Assembly (NCBI GenBank): GCA_020866945.1
Contig: JAJBVW010000122.1
Coordinates: forward strand, 1 to 32,124
Direction of reading: 5' to 3'
DNA: 32,124 nt
Source of the DNA: Oscillospiraceae bacterium
GTDB taxonomy: Bacteria > Bacillota > Clostridia > Oscillospirales > Oscillospiraceae
Made by a program: the position numbers and the translations under genes. Of this stretch, positions 13,360 through 21,510 are shown piece after piece; within the stretch, counting starts at the first letter, position 1, and each line of letters opens with the position of its first letter. Under the pieces are notes generated by a model. That model was given only the letters and a program-made list of their open reading frames with translations, was not told the origin of the DNA and did not search any database.

Positions 13360-15631
13360 TTTCTTCCTCCTCTGTCATCGCGATAGCCACGTTTCCTTCC
13401 TCATCCGTCCGCAGCACCGTGGGGCAATAGACCGACAACCGTTCCAATATTTCCTCCGCCGGCAAATTATAGGAATTATACCCCACGGATATAACCGCCG
13501 TCTCTGCCTGAACTGTTTGGAGGAACAGCGCGCTGGATGCGGTCTTAGAACCATGGTGCCCCACCACCAGCACGTCTACATCCGGCACAGCGTCCTGTGC
13601 CAGCAGCACCGTCTCGGCGTTCTCTCCTGCATCCCCCATAATGAGGGCCGTTCCGCCGCCTATTTTCGCCAGAACAACAATGCCACGTTCATTTTCATCG
13701 CTGCCTGCCTGGGGCAGATACATGGTCAGAACCATATTGCCCACCTGAGCCGTGCAGTCTGAGGACAGCGCAACATTCTGGGTTCCCAGGCTCTCCGCCA
13801 GAGCCAGAATATCCGTCAGTGTATCGTCTGCATCCTCCGCGTCTGCGGGATAGATGAGATAATTAACCTCCATGCGGTATAAAAGCTCCTCAACTCCATT
13901 GGTATGATCCTCATGGAGATGGGTAAGAATCAGAATGTCTATTTCCGACTGCCCCAGGCTCAGCAGATAATCCGCAGCCACATCACCGGCATTATCCAAG
14001 CCGCTTCCGCCGCAGTCAACAAGCACTGTGGCTGTCCCGTCTGTCAAAGCCACACTTTCCCCCTGGCCCACATCCAGCACGGTCAGTATGCCGCCCGCCT
14101 GCCGGATAGATACATCCCCAGTCAGTAGCACAGCGCACAGACCTATGACACAAAGACCAGCCGGAATGCCGAAATGAATGAACACACCCAGTCGTCTCAG
14201 GACATACCACAAAATCATCAGTCCATATACGCTGATAAGCCACAGCGCGGCTCGATTATCCGCTGTATACAGACAGGCAAAGGGCATGGCGCCTATGGTT
14301 TCATATACCAGCATACACCACCGAACGAGCCAGCTAAATGCCAGTCCCAACAGTGATGCAAGCTCAGGCAGCAACGCGCCAATGGCGCAAAGTATATACC
14401 CCGCCCCAAAGCAAATCTCCACTGCCCAGAGGGTCAGCAGATTCGCCACCGGCGAAAAGAGCGGCACGGTGCCAAAATACCATGCGGACAGGGGCAAGGC
14501 AAATGCCGTGGCGCTGATGGTGCAGTTCAGACTGTTTACCGTTGTTCGCATCAGCTTATTTCTCATAGGCAGATGTGCATGACACCAGCCCGACAGTTTT
14601 GGCATCAAAAACAGCAGTCCAATAACGCAGGCAAAGCTGAGCTGCAATCCCACACCGGCCACTGCCGCCGGATTTATCAGCAAAAGCAGAAGAAGCGCCG
14701 CAGAAAGACTAGTGGGCGAATCGTTCTCCCGTCCCAGGACAGGAGCCAGCAGCAGAATCGACTGCATCACCGCAGCGCGAACGATGGATGGCCTGCACCC
14801 GGCCATCAGGGTAAATAAAACAATGACCGCAATGCTCAAAAGGCTGGCCCACCGGCTCTTTCCCAGGACGGTCTCGCAGTAGGACGTCAAAACAAACAGG
14901 TGCATTCCGCTGACGGCCACAATATGCAGCACCCCAGACAGACGCATGGCAGTATAATGGCCGCCGTCGTTCTTCAGCGCTGTTGTGTCGCCGGTTAACA
15001 GCGCCGTCATGAATGGAGCCGTGTCAGAAGGAAATATTTCGCCGCAGATTGTCTTAATACGCTGACACAGCACCTTCGGGAAGTAAAGCCACGCCTGACT
15101 GGAACGTCCTGTCACCGTCACGTCGCCTCTTATATAACCCAACAGATTCTGATTCTGGGCGGTATATGTCCTTGTGCGCTCCCCGGCACGCACCAGCGCC
15201 GAGGTAATTTTTATCTCCGCTTGGATAACATCCCCTGGTGCAAGTTCCGGCATCTCGCCGGAATAGAGATACAGCACTGCCTGTTCCCGGGGTGCTCCTT
15301 CGGTTATCCGCACCTCCAGTTTTGTATAGCCGTCTCCCTCCTGGGGATAGTCCGTTACAACGGCTGTCACCTCCGCCGTCTCGCCCACCAGCGCCTCGCA
15401 CGGCTTTATATGGAGAGTATAGTGGCCCCACCACCATAAAATTCCCACACTGGCAGACAGAAGCAAAATAAGCATCCGCCTTCGGTTGTCACCTCGAAGG
15501 GTTAAGGCTGCCGGAGACAAGACAGCAAGGGCTGCCGCAATATACGGCAGCCCCGATACTGGCAGAATATCATACTCCGCCAAAATAACGGCAGCGGTAA
15601 ATCCAATGGCCGCCCATGCCAGCTTTCGCAC
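13352..15631 (-). CDS. comEC: ComEC/Rec2 DNA-uptake channel protein
   Basis: The 759-residue polytopic membrane protein has the full three-part layout. It starts with an N-terminal DUF4131/OB-like region (about residues 1-180) after two membrane helices. The Competence domain follows, with the membrane bundle GVLHIVAVSGMHLFVL and FTLMAGCRPSIVRAAVMQSI (about 225-490). A C-terminal metallo-beta-lactamase-like domain (about 510-750) carries DVGQGESVAL, HLHEDHTNG and GHHGSKTASS. In Bacillus, ComEC imports single-stranded transforming DNA and the lactamase-like domain may degrade the other strand. No comEA or other competence gene is in the window, so competence is not established. The start is GTG at 15631, 9 bases after the HIT stop and without a clear Shine-Dalgarno, so coupling to HIT translation is likely. 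Confidence 0.93.
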   Translation of the reverse strand: MRKLAWAAIGFTAAVILAEYDILPVSGLPYIAAALAVLSPAALTLRGDNRRRMLILLLSASVGILWWWGHYTLHIKPCEALVGETAEVTAVVTDYPQEGDGYTKLEVRITEGAPREQAVLYLYSGEMPELAPGDVIQAEIKITSALVRAGERTRTYTAQNQNLLGYIRGDVTVTGRSSQAWLYFPKVLCQRIKTICGEIFPSDTAPFMTALLTGDTTALKNDGGHYTAMRLSGVLHIVAVSGMHLFVLTSYCETVLGKSRWASLLSIAVIVLFTLMAGCRPSIVRAAVMQSILLLAPVLGRENDSPTSLSAALLLLLLINPAAVAGVGLQLSFACVIGLLFLMPKLSGWCHAHLPMRNKLMRTTVNSLNCTISATAFALPLSAWYFGTVPLFSPVANLLTLWAVEICFGAGYILCAIGALLPELASLLGLAFSWLVRWCMLVYETIGAMPFACLYTADNRAALWLISVYGLMILWYVLRRLGVFIHFGIPAGLCVIGLCAVLLTGDVSIRQAGGILTVLDVGQGESVALTDGTATVLVDCGGSGLDNAGDVAADYLLSLGQSEIDILILTHLHEDHTNGVEELLYRMEVNYLIYPADAEDADDTLTDILALAESLGTQNVALSSDCTAQVGNMVLTMYLPQAGSDENERGIVVLAKIGGGTALIMGDAGENAETVLLAQDAVPDVDVLVVGHHGSKTASSALFLQTVQAETAVISVGYNSYNLPAEEILERLSVYCPTVLRTDEEGNVAIAMTEEEENG

Positions 15632-15640
15632 CGGCGGCGC

Positions 15641-16003
15641 TTATATCATCTGGTCTGGCATACGCTTGCCGCCCAGAAGATGAAAATGCAGATGCTGCAC
15701 GCTCTGCCCCGCATCCGGCCCCACGTTGGAAATGATGCGATAGCCATTTTCAAGCCCCTCGCCCTTGGCGATTTTTGGTATGGCCTCCAGGCAGCGAGCC
15801 GCAACAGAGGAGTTGCCGCTGTCCAGCGCGTCCGCAGAGGGGATATGCTCCTTCGGAATGACCAGAATATGCGTTGGGGCCTGGGGTGCTATGTCCCGGA
15901 AGGCATAGCAGTAGTCGTCCTCATATACCTTGGTAGAGGGAATTTTCCCCTCAATGATATTGCAGAACAGGCAGTCAGAATCGGCGTTGATAACCATAGA
16001 CAT
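15641..16003 (-). CDS. HIT-family nucleotide hydrolase/transferase (HinT-like)
   Basis: The 120-residue product carries the histidine triad QSVQHLHFHLLGG (HxHxH, residues about 100-112) and the N-terminal DCLFCNIIEGKIPSTKVYED with a CxxC typical of zinc-binding HinT relatives. Such proteins hydrolyse nucleoside phosphoramidates (for example AMP-lysine). Those form as side products of aminoacyl-tRNA synthetases, which makes the position directly after alaS sensible. GGGAGGG lies 7-8 bases before ATG 16003. The gap to alaS is 23 bases, consistent with one transcript. Confidence 0.92.
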   Translation of the reverse strand: MSMVINADSDCLFCNIIEGKIPSTKVYEDDYCYAFRDIAPQAPTHILVIPKEHIPSADALDSGNSSVAARCLEAIPKIAKGEGLENGYRIISNVGPDAGQSVQHLHFHLLGGKRMPDQMI

Positions 16004-16026
16004 AGGTTTTCCCTCCCAATATTCTA

Positions 16027-18669
16027 TTAAATGCCCAGCTTGCGGGCCACGATGTCATCCACAATAGCGAGGGCGTTGTCGGTCATAAGGATGTCCTTGC
16101 CGCCGCCCATAGCGGACTCGGCCTTGCCGCCGCCGTGGCCTCCCGCCACAGCGCAGACCTCCTTGATGATGTCTCCGGCCTTAATGCCCTTTGCCACAGC
16201 TTCTTTGCCACATACCGCCTGGAAGGTCAGCTTCTCCCCGTTGATGCCGGCAAAAACAGCCACACAGTCCGGCTCCTTGTCCCGGAGCTTATCGCCCATG
16301 CGGCGCAGCTCGTCCGTGCCGACGTTAGGAATGGTTGTAGTAAGAACCTTTAACCCGCCAATATTCTTTGCCGCGAACAGGAACCGCTCCACCTCGCCGG
16401 ACATAAGCTGATCCTGCACCTTATAAAGAATCTGGAGAAGAGTCTTTACGTTTTGCAGCACATCCGTCAGCTTTTCTGCCAGCTCCGCAGGCTGAGCCTT
16501 CACCAGCGCTGCGCTCCTGGCCAGAAGATGATAGCTGTCCTCAACCTGTGTGAGGTAAAGCTTGCCCGTAACAGCCTCAATACGGCGAACGCCGGAGGCG
16601 ATGGAGCTTTCAGAAACAATACGGAAGGGGCCGATTTTGGCAGTATTGTCCACATGGGTGCCGCCGCAAAGCTCGATAGACCAGCCGCCCATGTCCACCA
16701 CACGAACCACATCGCCGTATTTTTCCCCAAACAGCGCCATAGCGCCCTTTTCGCGTGCCTGGTCAATAGGCATTTCCTGTATATCCACGTTTAGGCCGGA
16801 CAGTATCTCATCGTTCACCTGTGTGGCAACCTGGCGCAGCTCATCCGGCGTTACAGCAGAGAAATGGGTAAAGTCAAAGCGCAGATAGTCCGCCTCCACA
16901 TAGGAACCGGCCTGATGCACATGGTCGCCCAGAACATTCTGCAAAGCCTTTTGCAGCAAATGCGTGGCGGAATGGGCGCGGCGTATGGCGTTCCGGCGTT
17001 CCACATCCAGCGCCGTCTCCACCTTATCGCCAACAGAGAACCCGCCGGTAATGACCGTGCCGGAATGGAGGTATTTTCCGCCCTTGTTTTTCTGCACGTC
17101 CGTAACGCGGAAAATGTTTTCCCCGTTTTTGATAACACCCTGGTCGGCGGTCTGACCGCCCATCTCCGCGTAAAAAGGCGTTTTGTCCAAAACCAGAACG
17201 GCCTCCGCCCCGGTGGAGATTTCATGGGTCAGCTCCCCGCCCAGCACCATGGCCAAAATTTCACCGGTGTCCGCTGTCTTTTCATAGCCGGTAAACTCCG
17301 TGGGGGTGTTGTCAAGACCGAGGTCAAGGCCCTGCCATGCCTCGCTCATATCGCCGCGGGCCTCTCTCGCCCGCTGGCGCTGCTGCTCCATCAGCTCCTG
17401 GAATCCGGCCTCATCCACGGACATCCCAGCTTCCTCGGCCATGTCCTCCGTCATATCCAGAGGGAATCCATAAGTATCATACAGCCGGAAGGCATCCGCG
17501 CCGGAGAAAACGTCCTGCCCCGCCGCCTTGTGTCCGTTCAGCATATCGGCGAAAATGTGCATACCGGCGTCGATGGTCTTGGCAAAATTCTCTTCCTCGA
17601 CCCGAACGACCTTGGTGATATAAGCCTGCTTCTCCCGCAGGTCAGGATAGGCGCACTCGTTTTCGTGAATCACCATGTCCACAACTTTATAAAGGAACGG
17701 CTCGTTCATGCCAAGAAGCTTCCCGTGGCGGGCGGCACGGCGCAACAGGCGGCGCAGTACATAGCCCCGCCCCTCGTTAGAGGGAAGGACACCGTCACAT
17801 ATCATCATGGTAGCAGAACGAATATGGTCAGTGATGACACGCAGAGACACGTCCATCGTGTGACTTTGGCCATAAGTGGCCCCGGTCAGACGGGAGACCT
17901 CGTTCGTGATGTTCATGACCGTGTCCACATCAAACAGGGAGTCTACGTCCTGGCAGACCACAGCCAGACGCTCCAGACCCATGCCGGTGTCTATGTTTTT
18001 CTGGGCAAGCTCCGTATAGTTATCGTGCCCATCGTTATTAAACTGGGAAAAGACGTTGTTCCAGACCTCCATATAGCGGTCGCAGTCGCAGCCCACGGTG
18101 CAGGTAGGTTTGCCGCAGCCATATTCCGGACCTCGGTCGTAATATATTTCCGAGCAGGGGCCGCAGGGGCCGGATCCATGCTCCCAGAAGTTATCCTCCT
18201 TGCCGAAGCGGAAAATTCGCTCCGTCGGGATACCAATGTCCTCATGCCAGATATTAGCCGCCTCATCGTCATCCAGATAAACGGAGGGATAGAGCCGCTC
18301 CGGGTCAAGGCCCACCCACTCCGGACTTGTCAAAAATTCCCAGCTCCAGGCAATCGCTTCTTTTTTGAAGTAATCACCGAAGGAGAAGTTTCCAAGCATC
18401 TCAAAATAGGTGCCATGACGGGCAGTCTTGCCGATATTTTCAATGTCGCCGGTACGGATGCACTTCTGGCAGGTGCAGACCCGGTGACGAGGCGGCTCCT
18501 GTTCCCCAGTGAAATAGGGCTTCATGGGGGCCATGCGGGAGTTTATCAGAAAAAGGATGTGGTCATGCTGTGGATTCTGCGATATGCTGGGCAGCAGAAG
18601 GGGGCGCGTCGTCTCAAAGAAGGACAAAAACATCTCCCGCAGCTCATTTACACCGTATTTCTTGTTCAT
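16027..18669 (-). CDS. alaS: Alanyl-tRNA synthetase, with an abnormal patch near the N-terminus
   Basis: The 880-residue class II synthetase attaches alanine to tRNA(Ala). Visible parts are the catalytic core (TARHGTYFEMLGNFSFGDYF, WEHGSGPCGPCSEIYYDRG, IDTGMGLERLAVV, NEGRGYVLRRLLRRA), the editing domain with HSATHLLQKAL and ELCGGTHVDN, and the C-terminal Gly-rich oligomerisation domain (AGGHGGGKAESAMGGG). Between residues 21 and 45 the expected SKGH...LPSFSL.P...LLLINSGM is replaced by TTRPLLLPSISQNP...FLINSR. Several near-invariant residues are lost there although the flanks are normal and the frame is intact. AGGTAGG precedes the ATG by 5 bases. A TATAAT lies 15 bases upstream of the ATG, giving a very short leader and leaving no room for a T-box. 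Confidence 0.96.
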   Translation of the reverse strand: MNKKYGVNELREMFLSFFETTRPLLLPSISQNPQHDHILFLINSRMAPMKPYFTGEQEPPRHRVCTCQKCIRTGDIENIGKTARHGTYFEMLGNFSFGDYFKKEAIAWSWEFLTSPEWVGLDPERLYPSVYLDDDEAANIWHEDIGIPTERIFRFGKEDNFWEHGSGPCGPCSEIYYDRGPEYGCGKPTCTVGCDCDRYMEVWNNVFSQFNNDGHDNYTELAQKNIDTGMGLERLAVVCQDVDSLFDVDTVMNITNEVSRLTGATYGQSHTMDVSLRVITDHIRSATMMICDGVLPSNEGRGYVLRRLLRRAARHGKLLGMNEPFLYKVVDMVIHENECAYPDLREKQAYITKVVRVEEENFAKTIDAGMHIFADMLNGHKAAGQDVFSGADAFRLYDTYGFPLDMTEDMAEEAGMSVDEAGFQELMEQQRQRAREARGDMSEAWQGLDLGLDNTPTEFTGYEKTADTGEILAMVLGGELTHEISTGAEAVLVLDKTPFYAEMGGQTADQGVIKNGENIFRVTDVQKNKGGKYLHSGTVITGGFSVGDKVETALDVERRNAIRRAHSATHLLQKALQNVLGDHVHQAGSYVEADYLRFDFTHFSAVTPDELRQVATQVNDEILSGLNVDIQEMPIDQAREKGAMALFGEKYGDVVRVVDMGGWSIELCGGTHVDNTAKIGPFRIVSESSIASGVRRIEAVTGKLYLTQVEDSYHLLARSAALVKAQPAELAEKLTDVLQNVKTLLQILYKVQDQLMSGEVERFLFAAKNIGGLKVLTTTIPNVGTDELRRMGDKLRDKEPDCVAVFAGINGEKLTFQAVCGKEAVAKGIKAGDIIKEVCAVAGGHGGGKAESAMGGGKDILMTDNALAIVDDIVARKLGI

Positions 18670-18684
18670 TCGTTCCTACCTCTT

Positions 18685-18690
18685 ATTATA
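18685..18690 (-). promoter_or_regulatory. -10 box of the alaS operon promoter
   Basis: A perfect TATAAT on the minus strand sits in the 47-base mltG-alaS gap. No good -35 is seen at 16-18 bases. Transcription would start about 9 bases before the alaS ATG. Confidence 0.5.
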
Positions 18691-18716
18691 TTCAAGTTTC
18701 TTGTTTGATGGTCATA

Positions 18717-20060
18717 TCAGGAATAAGGATGTTCCGCCGCAAAAGCGTTAAACTCATCGCTTGTGGAGAAGAACTCCGTCACCCATGTTCCGCTGTCCGT
18801 CTCATAAGAGTACCAGTACCAGTAGTTTGTACTCTCCGGGTTCAGCGCCGCCTCGATAGACGCGAGGCCAGGGTTGCAAATAGGCCCGGCAGGTAAACCA
18901 GCGTACAGATAGGTGTTATAGGGACTGTCTATCGCCAGATCGTCGCTGGTCAGCTCAAAGGTGCTGCTGCCAAGGATATAGTTGATAGTACTGTCCAGAC
19001 CAAGCGTCCAGCCCGCATTCAGACGGTTATAAATAACGGACGCGATAGTGGCTCGTTCCTCGTCGCTGCCGGCCTCCTTCTCGATCAGTGAGGCAATAAT
19101 AATAATGTCATGCATGGTATAGCCCATGGATGCCGCCTGCTCCTCCATTTCCTCTGTCAGCTTGTTGGAGGTGTTGCGCAGGAAACGGTTTATAGCCACT
19201 GTGGCCGACTCGCCCTGATAGAAATCATAGGTATCCGGGAACAGATAGCCCTCCAGGCGGTTTGCGTCTCCCAGCTCCAAATCGGCCAGGAAGTCATAAT
19301 CAAAATCATAATTGGCGGCAGCTTCCTCCAGCTCCTCCACCTCGCAGATGTTGTTTTCCTCCAAAAGCGCAAATATCTGCGAGAGTGTATAGCCCTCTGG
19401 GAAGGTGACGCGGGTGACCTCCTGACTGCCGGAGCCAAACTGCATGGTGGTGACAAGGGCGCGATAGTCCAGCTCCGTGGATACGTCATAGGTGCCGGGG
19501 TCTATCTTTGTGTCCGCACTGGAAAACTGGGAATAGAGCTTAAACAGCCACTTATATTCAATGATGCCGGCGTTTTTCAGCACGGTGGCCACCTGATCAA
19601 TGTCCACCTGTATCTCTTCGCCGTCCTCGTTTACGGCGTTTCCTTCCTCGTTGAAGGTGTCCTCATCGGTGGGTTCATAGGCTTCTATGGTCACCACCGC
19701 GGAAACCTCCTCCTTATTCAGCGCCAGCACGTCCGACGCCATCATCCAGGCGGCGCAGGCCAGCACAATGCTGACGCTGATAACAAACAGCGCGTAAAGT
19801 ATACCTCCGGCGACTCCTACCCGGCCATACCGCCGGAAACGGATGGGCATATAGTCCCTGGCCTCCGGCAAGTCCTCCTCGTCCGTGTAGTCAATGTCGT
19901 CCAGCTCAGAGTCGTATACGAGCATCTGGTCAGCCCGCAGATTCCGTCCTATGGTGGGCGTTACCCGCTCCAAAGGCTCCTGCTTTTGTGGCTTGGCCGG
20001 TTTGTCCTTTTTCTTTCTCTCCATCCAGACAGGCTTATACTGAGGCTTGCTCTCTACCAA
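18717..20060 (-). CDS. mltG: Endolytic murein transglycosylase MltG (YceG-like)
   Basis: The 447-residue protein has a charged cytosolic N-terminus (about 90 residues, Lys/Pro-rich then acidic), a single membrane helix (GGILYALFVISVSIVLACAAWMM split across residues about 100-122) and an extracellular YceG domain. The catalytic region SLIEKEAGSDEERATIASVI (Glu acid) and GLDSTINYIL are visible. MltG cuts nascent glycan strands and helps set their length at the membrane. The start is uncertain. TTG 20060 is the only upstream start before a stop codon, but its best ribosome-binding site (AAGGAAG) is 11-18 bases away. An internal ATG at residue 13 is the alternative. The preceding acidic hypothetical gene ends 60 bases upstream, so the two are probably one transcript. 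Confidence 0.9.
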   Translation of the reverse strand: MVESKPQYKPVWMERKKKDKPAKPQKQEPLERVTPTIGRNLRADQMLVYDSELDDIDYTDEEDLPEARDYMPIRFRRYGRVGVAGGILYALFVISVSIVLACAAWMMASDVLALNKEEVSAVVTIEAYEPTDEDTFNEEGNAVNEDGEEIQVDIDQVATVLKNAGIIEYKWLFKLYSQFSSADTKIDPGTYDVSTELDYRALVTTMQFGSGSQEVTRVTFPEGYTLSQIFALLEENNICEVEELEEAAANYDFDYDFLADLELGDANRLEGYLFPDTYDFYQGESATVAINRFLRNTSNKLTEEMEEQAASMGYTMHDIIIIASLIEKEAGSDEERATIASVIYNRLNAGWTLGLDSTINYILGSSTFELTSDDLAIDSPYNTYLYAGLPAGPICNPGLASIEAALNPESTNYWYWYSYETDSGTWVTEFFSTSDEFNAFAAEHPYS

Positions 20061-20120
20061 ATCAGCAGATTCAGCTTCCTTCTTATTCCCTCGTCGTTCG
20101 GAGGTGTTTTGCCGCTGCTA

Positions 20121-20537
20121 TTACTCATCATCGGGAGCTTTACCCTTTACCTCCAGCTTCAAATCATTCAGGTACGAAAAAACGGCGCGGACATGGAAAT
20201 CATCCGACTCCTTCGCCTTCTTTCGGTCGGCACCTTGCTGACCGGCGGGCTTCTGGCCCTTGGCGGAGTCCTTTCCCTGGTGATTCAGCGCAGACAGCAC
20301 CGCATCCACCTGATTCGGATCAGCATCAGCCCAGGCAGCTGTATCGGAGGAAGCATCCTTTGATGATTTCCGGCCGCTTGCCTTTTTTTCACCTGAGGCA
20401 AAAAAATCCTCATCAAAGACAAAGGATTCGCTCTCCCTTGCCGTGTCCTTCTCTGTATTCCCGCCCTGGATGTCTCCATCCATCAGGTCGTCAAAATTCG
20501 GAAGGTCAAAATCGTCATCTGGGGTTCTATGCGACAT
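20121..20537 (-). CDS. Hypothetical acidic, probably disordered protein upstream of mltG
   Basis: The 138-residue product begins MSHRTPDDDFDLPNFDDLMDG and is dominated by Asp, Glu, Ser, Lys and Ala, with low-complexity stretches (SGEKKASGRKSSKD; GQKPAGQQGADRKKAK). A more ordered C-terminal piece follows (DDFHVRAVFSYLNDLKLEVKG). There is no signal peptide, membrane helix or known domain that I can see. GAAGGAGAG precedes the ATG by 6 bases, so it is very likely translated. It lies directly ahead of mltG on the same strand; a regulatory or scaffolding link to cell-wall synthesis is possible but only from position. Confidence 0.7.
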   Translation of the reverse strand: MSHRTPDDDFDLPNFDDLMDGDIQGGNTEKDTARESESFVFDEDFFASGEKKASGRKSSKDASSDTAAWADADPNQVDAVLSALNHQGKDSAKGQKPAGQQGADRKKAKESDDFHVRAVFSYLNDLKLEVKGKAPDDE

Positions 20538-20618
20538 GAAAACTCTCCTTCACAAATGTCACCTCAAAAGGCGCTGCGTCATAGTATGACTCGGATGAAC
20601 CGCGCACCGCCGCCTATA

Positions 20619-20654
20619 CCGCGCTGGCGGTGGTCACGAAAAATTTCAGCGCGG
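20619..20654 (+). repeat. 8-bp inverted repeat ahead of the Cys-rich peptide
   Basis: CCGCGCTG (20619-20626) and CAGCGCGG (20647-20654) are perfect complements around a 20-base loop. The hairpin ends 16 bases before ATG 20671 and borders the ribosome-binding site. Confidence 0.6.
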
Positions 20655-20670
20655 AGAAAGGGCTTTTAAT

Positions 20671-20793
20671 ATGTTCTGCAATTCCTGCAATAACGGCGGC
20701 TGGCTTTGGATCATCATCATTCTGATTCTTCTGTTCTCCTGCGGCTGCGGCAACAGCTGCGACGGTGGCTGCAACAACGGCTGCGGCTGCTGA
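20671..20793 (+). CDS. 40-residue Cys/Gly/Asn-rich peptide with one membrane helix
   Basis: This gene is too short for the ORF track. The product is MFCNSCNNGGWLWIIIIILI-type: a Cys-rich head (FCNSCNNGG), an almost pure Ile/Leu helix (WLWIIIIILILLF), and a tail of CGCG and CxxGC repeats (8 Cys in 40 residues). AAAGGG lies 8 bases before the ATG and a perfect-palindrome terminator follows 37 bases after the stop, so it is a complete monocistronic unit. I recall similar tiny proteins in gut Clostridia, sometimes mislabelled 'chorion class high-cysteine protein'; no function is known to me. Membrane anchoring with metal- or disulfide-linked tails is an inference. It sits alone on the plus strand between two minus-strand operons. 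Confidence 0.72.
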   Translation: MFCNSCNNGGWLWIIIILILLFSCGCGNSCDGGCNNGCGC

Positions 20794-20830
20794 ACGGTCG
20801 AGGCAAAGAGATAATTCCGCTTTCCATATT

Positions 20831-20857
20831 GGGGCTCATATGAGCCCCTGCTTTTTT
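20831..20857 (+). terminator. Rho-independent terminator of the Cys-rich peptide gene
   Basis: GGGGCTCATATGAGCCCC (20831-20848) is a perfect 18-base palindrome, followed by TGC and six T. It overlaps the last codons and stop of the convergent tmk gene. Confidence 0.85.
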
Positions 20858-21510
20858 ATCAGGGAAAATATCTCCTGGCTCTTCTCCTCGGCCTCCCGCT
20901 CCCGGCCGTCCTTTTCCCAGGCTACGACCTGCCAGCCATAATGCGCGGCGGCAAGCTTTCCTGTAGCCAGGCACTGACGGAGATAATGTTCATCCTGCTC
21001 GTGGATGTCCGGCCTCTCTCCCTGAGCCGCCGCACGGCGGCGTATACGGGATAGGGAGGTATTCATATCCACATCCAGATATATCACCATGTCCGGCCTG
21101 GGAAGCTCCAGGCGGATGTATTCAAAATCGTAAAGCCAATCAAAAAACGCGCCCAGTTCCTCCCTGGGAACCTTGCTGCCCTGATGGACGGCATTGGAGG
21201 TTGTATAGCGGTCTGCCAGTATCAGCCCGCCAGACTCATATATTCCGCCCCAGTCCTGCTTATAGGCAGCATATCTGTCCACAGCATAAAACGCGGCGGC
21301 AGCGCAGGCATTTACATCCTCCGGCTTGCTTCCAAACGCGCCGGACAGATAGAGCCTTATCAGCGCCGAGGATTCCTCCTGATAGCGCGGGAATACCGTG
21401 CTGTGAAACTGGATGCCCTCCTGCCGGAAGCGCTCCTGGAGCAGCCTGTATTGCGTGCTTTTTCCGCTCCCATCAATGCCTTCCAGAACAATCAGCTTTC
21501 CGCTCTCCAT
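20836..21510 (-). CDS. tmk: Thymidylate kinase (dTMP kinase)
   Basis: The 224-residue product phosphorylates dTMP to dTDP. It shows the P-loop LEGIDGSGKSTQ near the N-terminus, the nucleoside-binding DRYTTSNAVHQGSKV, and the VIYLDVD strand followed by a lid-like basic segment (SRIRRRAAAQGERPDIHE). The track runs the ORF 73 residues further upstream, but that part is the overlap with the preceding glycosyltransferase. ATG 21510 begins the family consensus (ESGKLIVLEGIDG) and overlaps the glycosyltransferase stop by 19 bases. Its ribosome-binding site is only AAGAGAG, so coupling is likely. It is third in the sirtuin-tagA-tmk run. Confidence 0.93.
   Translation of the reverse strand: MESGKLIVLEGIDGSGKSTQYRLLQERFRQEGIQFHSTVFPRYQEESSALIRLYLSGAFGSKPEDVNACAAAAFYAVDRYAAYKQDWGGIYESGGLILADRYTTSNAVHQGSKVPREELGAFFDWLYDFEYIRLELPRPDMVIYLDVDMNTSLSRIRRRAAAQGERPDIHEQDEHYLRQCLATGKLAAAHYGWQVVAWEKDGREREAEEKSQEIFSLIKKQGLI

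Noticed and set aside
16864-18708. 614-residue plus-strand ORF opposite alaS
   Set aside because: Antisense shadow of a clear alaS; no family motifs and no translation signals.
18670-18716. Possible T-box riboswitch upstream of alaS
   Set aside because: The gap is only 47 bases, contains the -10 box, and has no specifier or antiterminator structure. leuS is internal to an operon, so it has none either.
19110-20363. 417-residue plus-strand ORF opposite mltG
   Set aside because: Antisense to mltG and the acidic hypothetical gene; no start signals.
20586-20669. 27-residue basic upstream ORF (MTRMNRAPPP...) ending just before the Cys-rich peptide ATG
   Set aside because: No ribosome-binding site and the ORF contains the hairpin arms. 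It could be a leader peptide but nothing in the sequence supports that beyond position.
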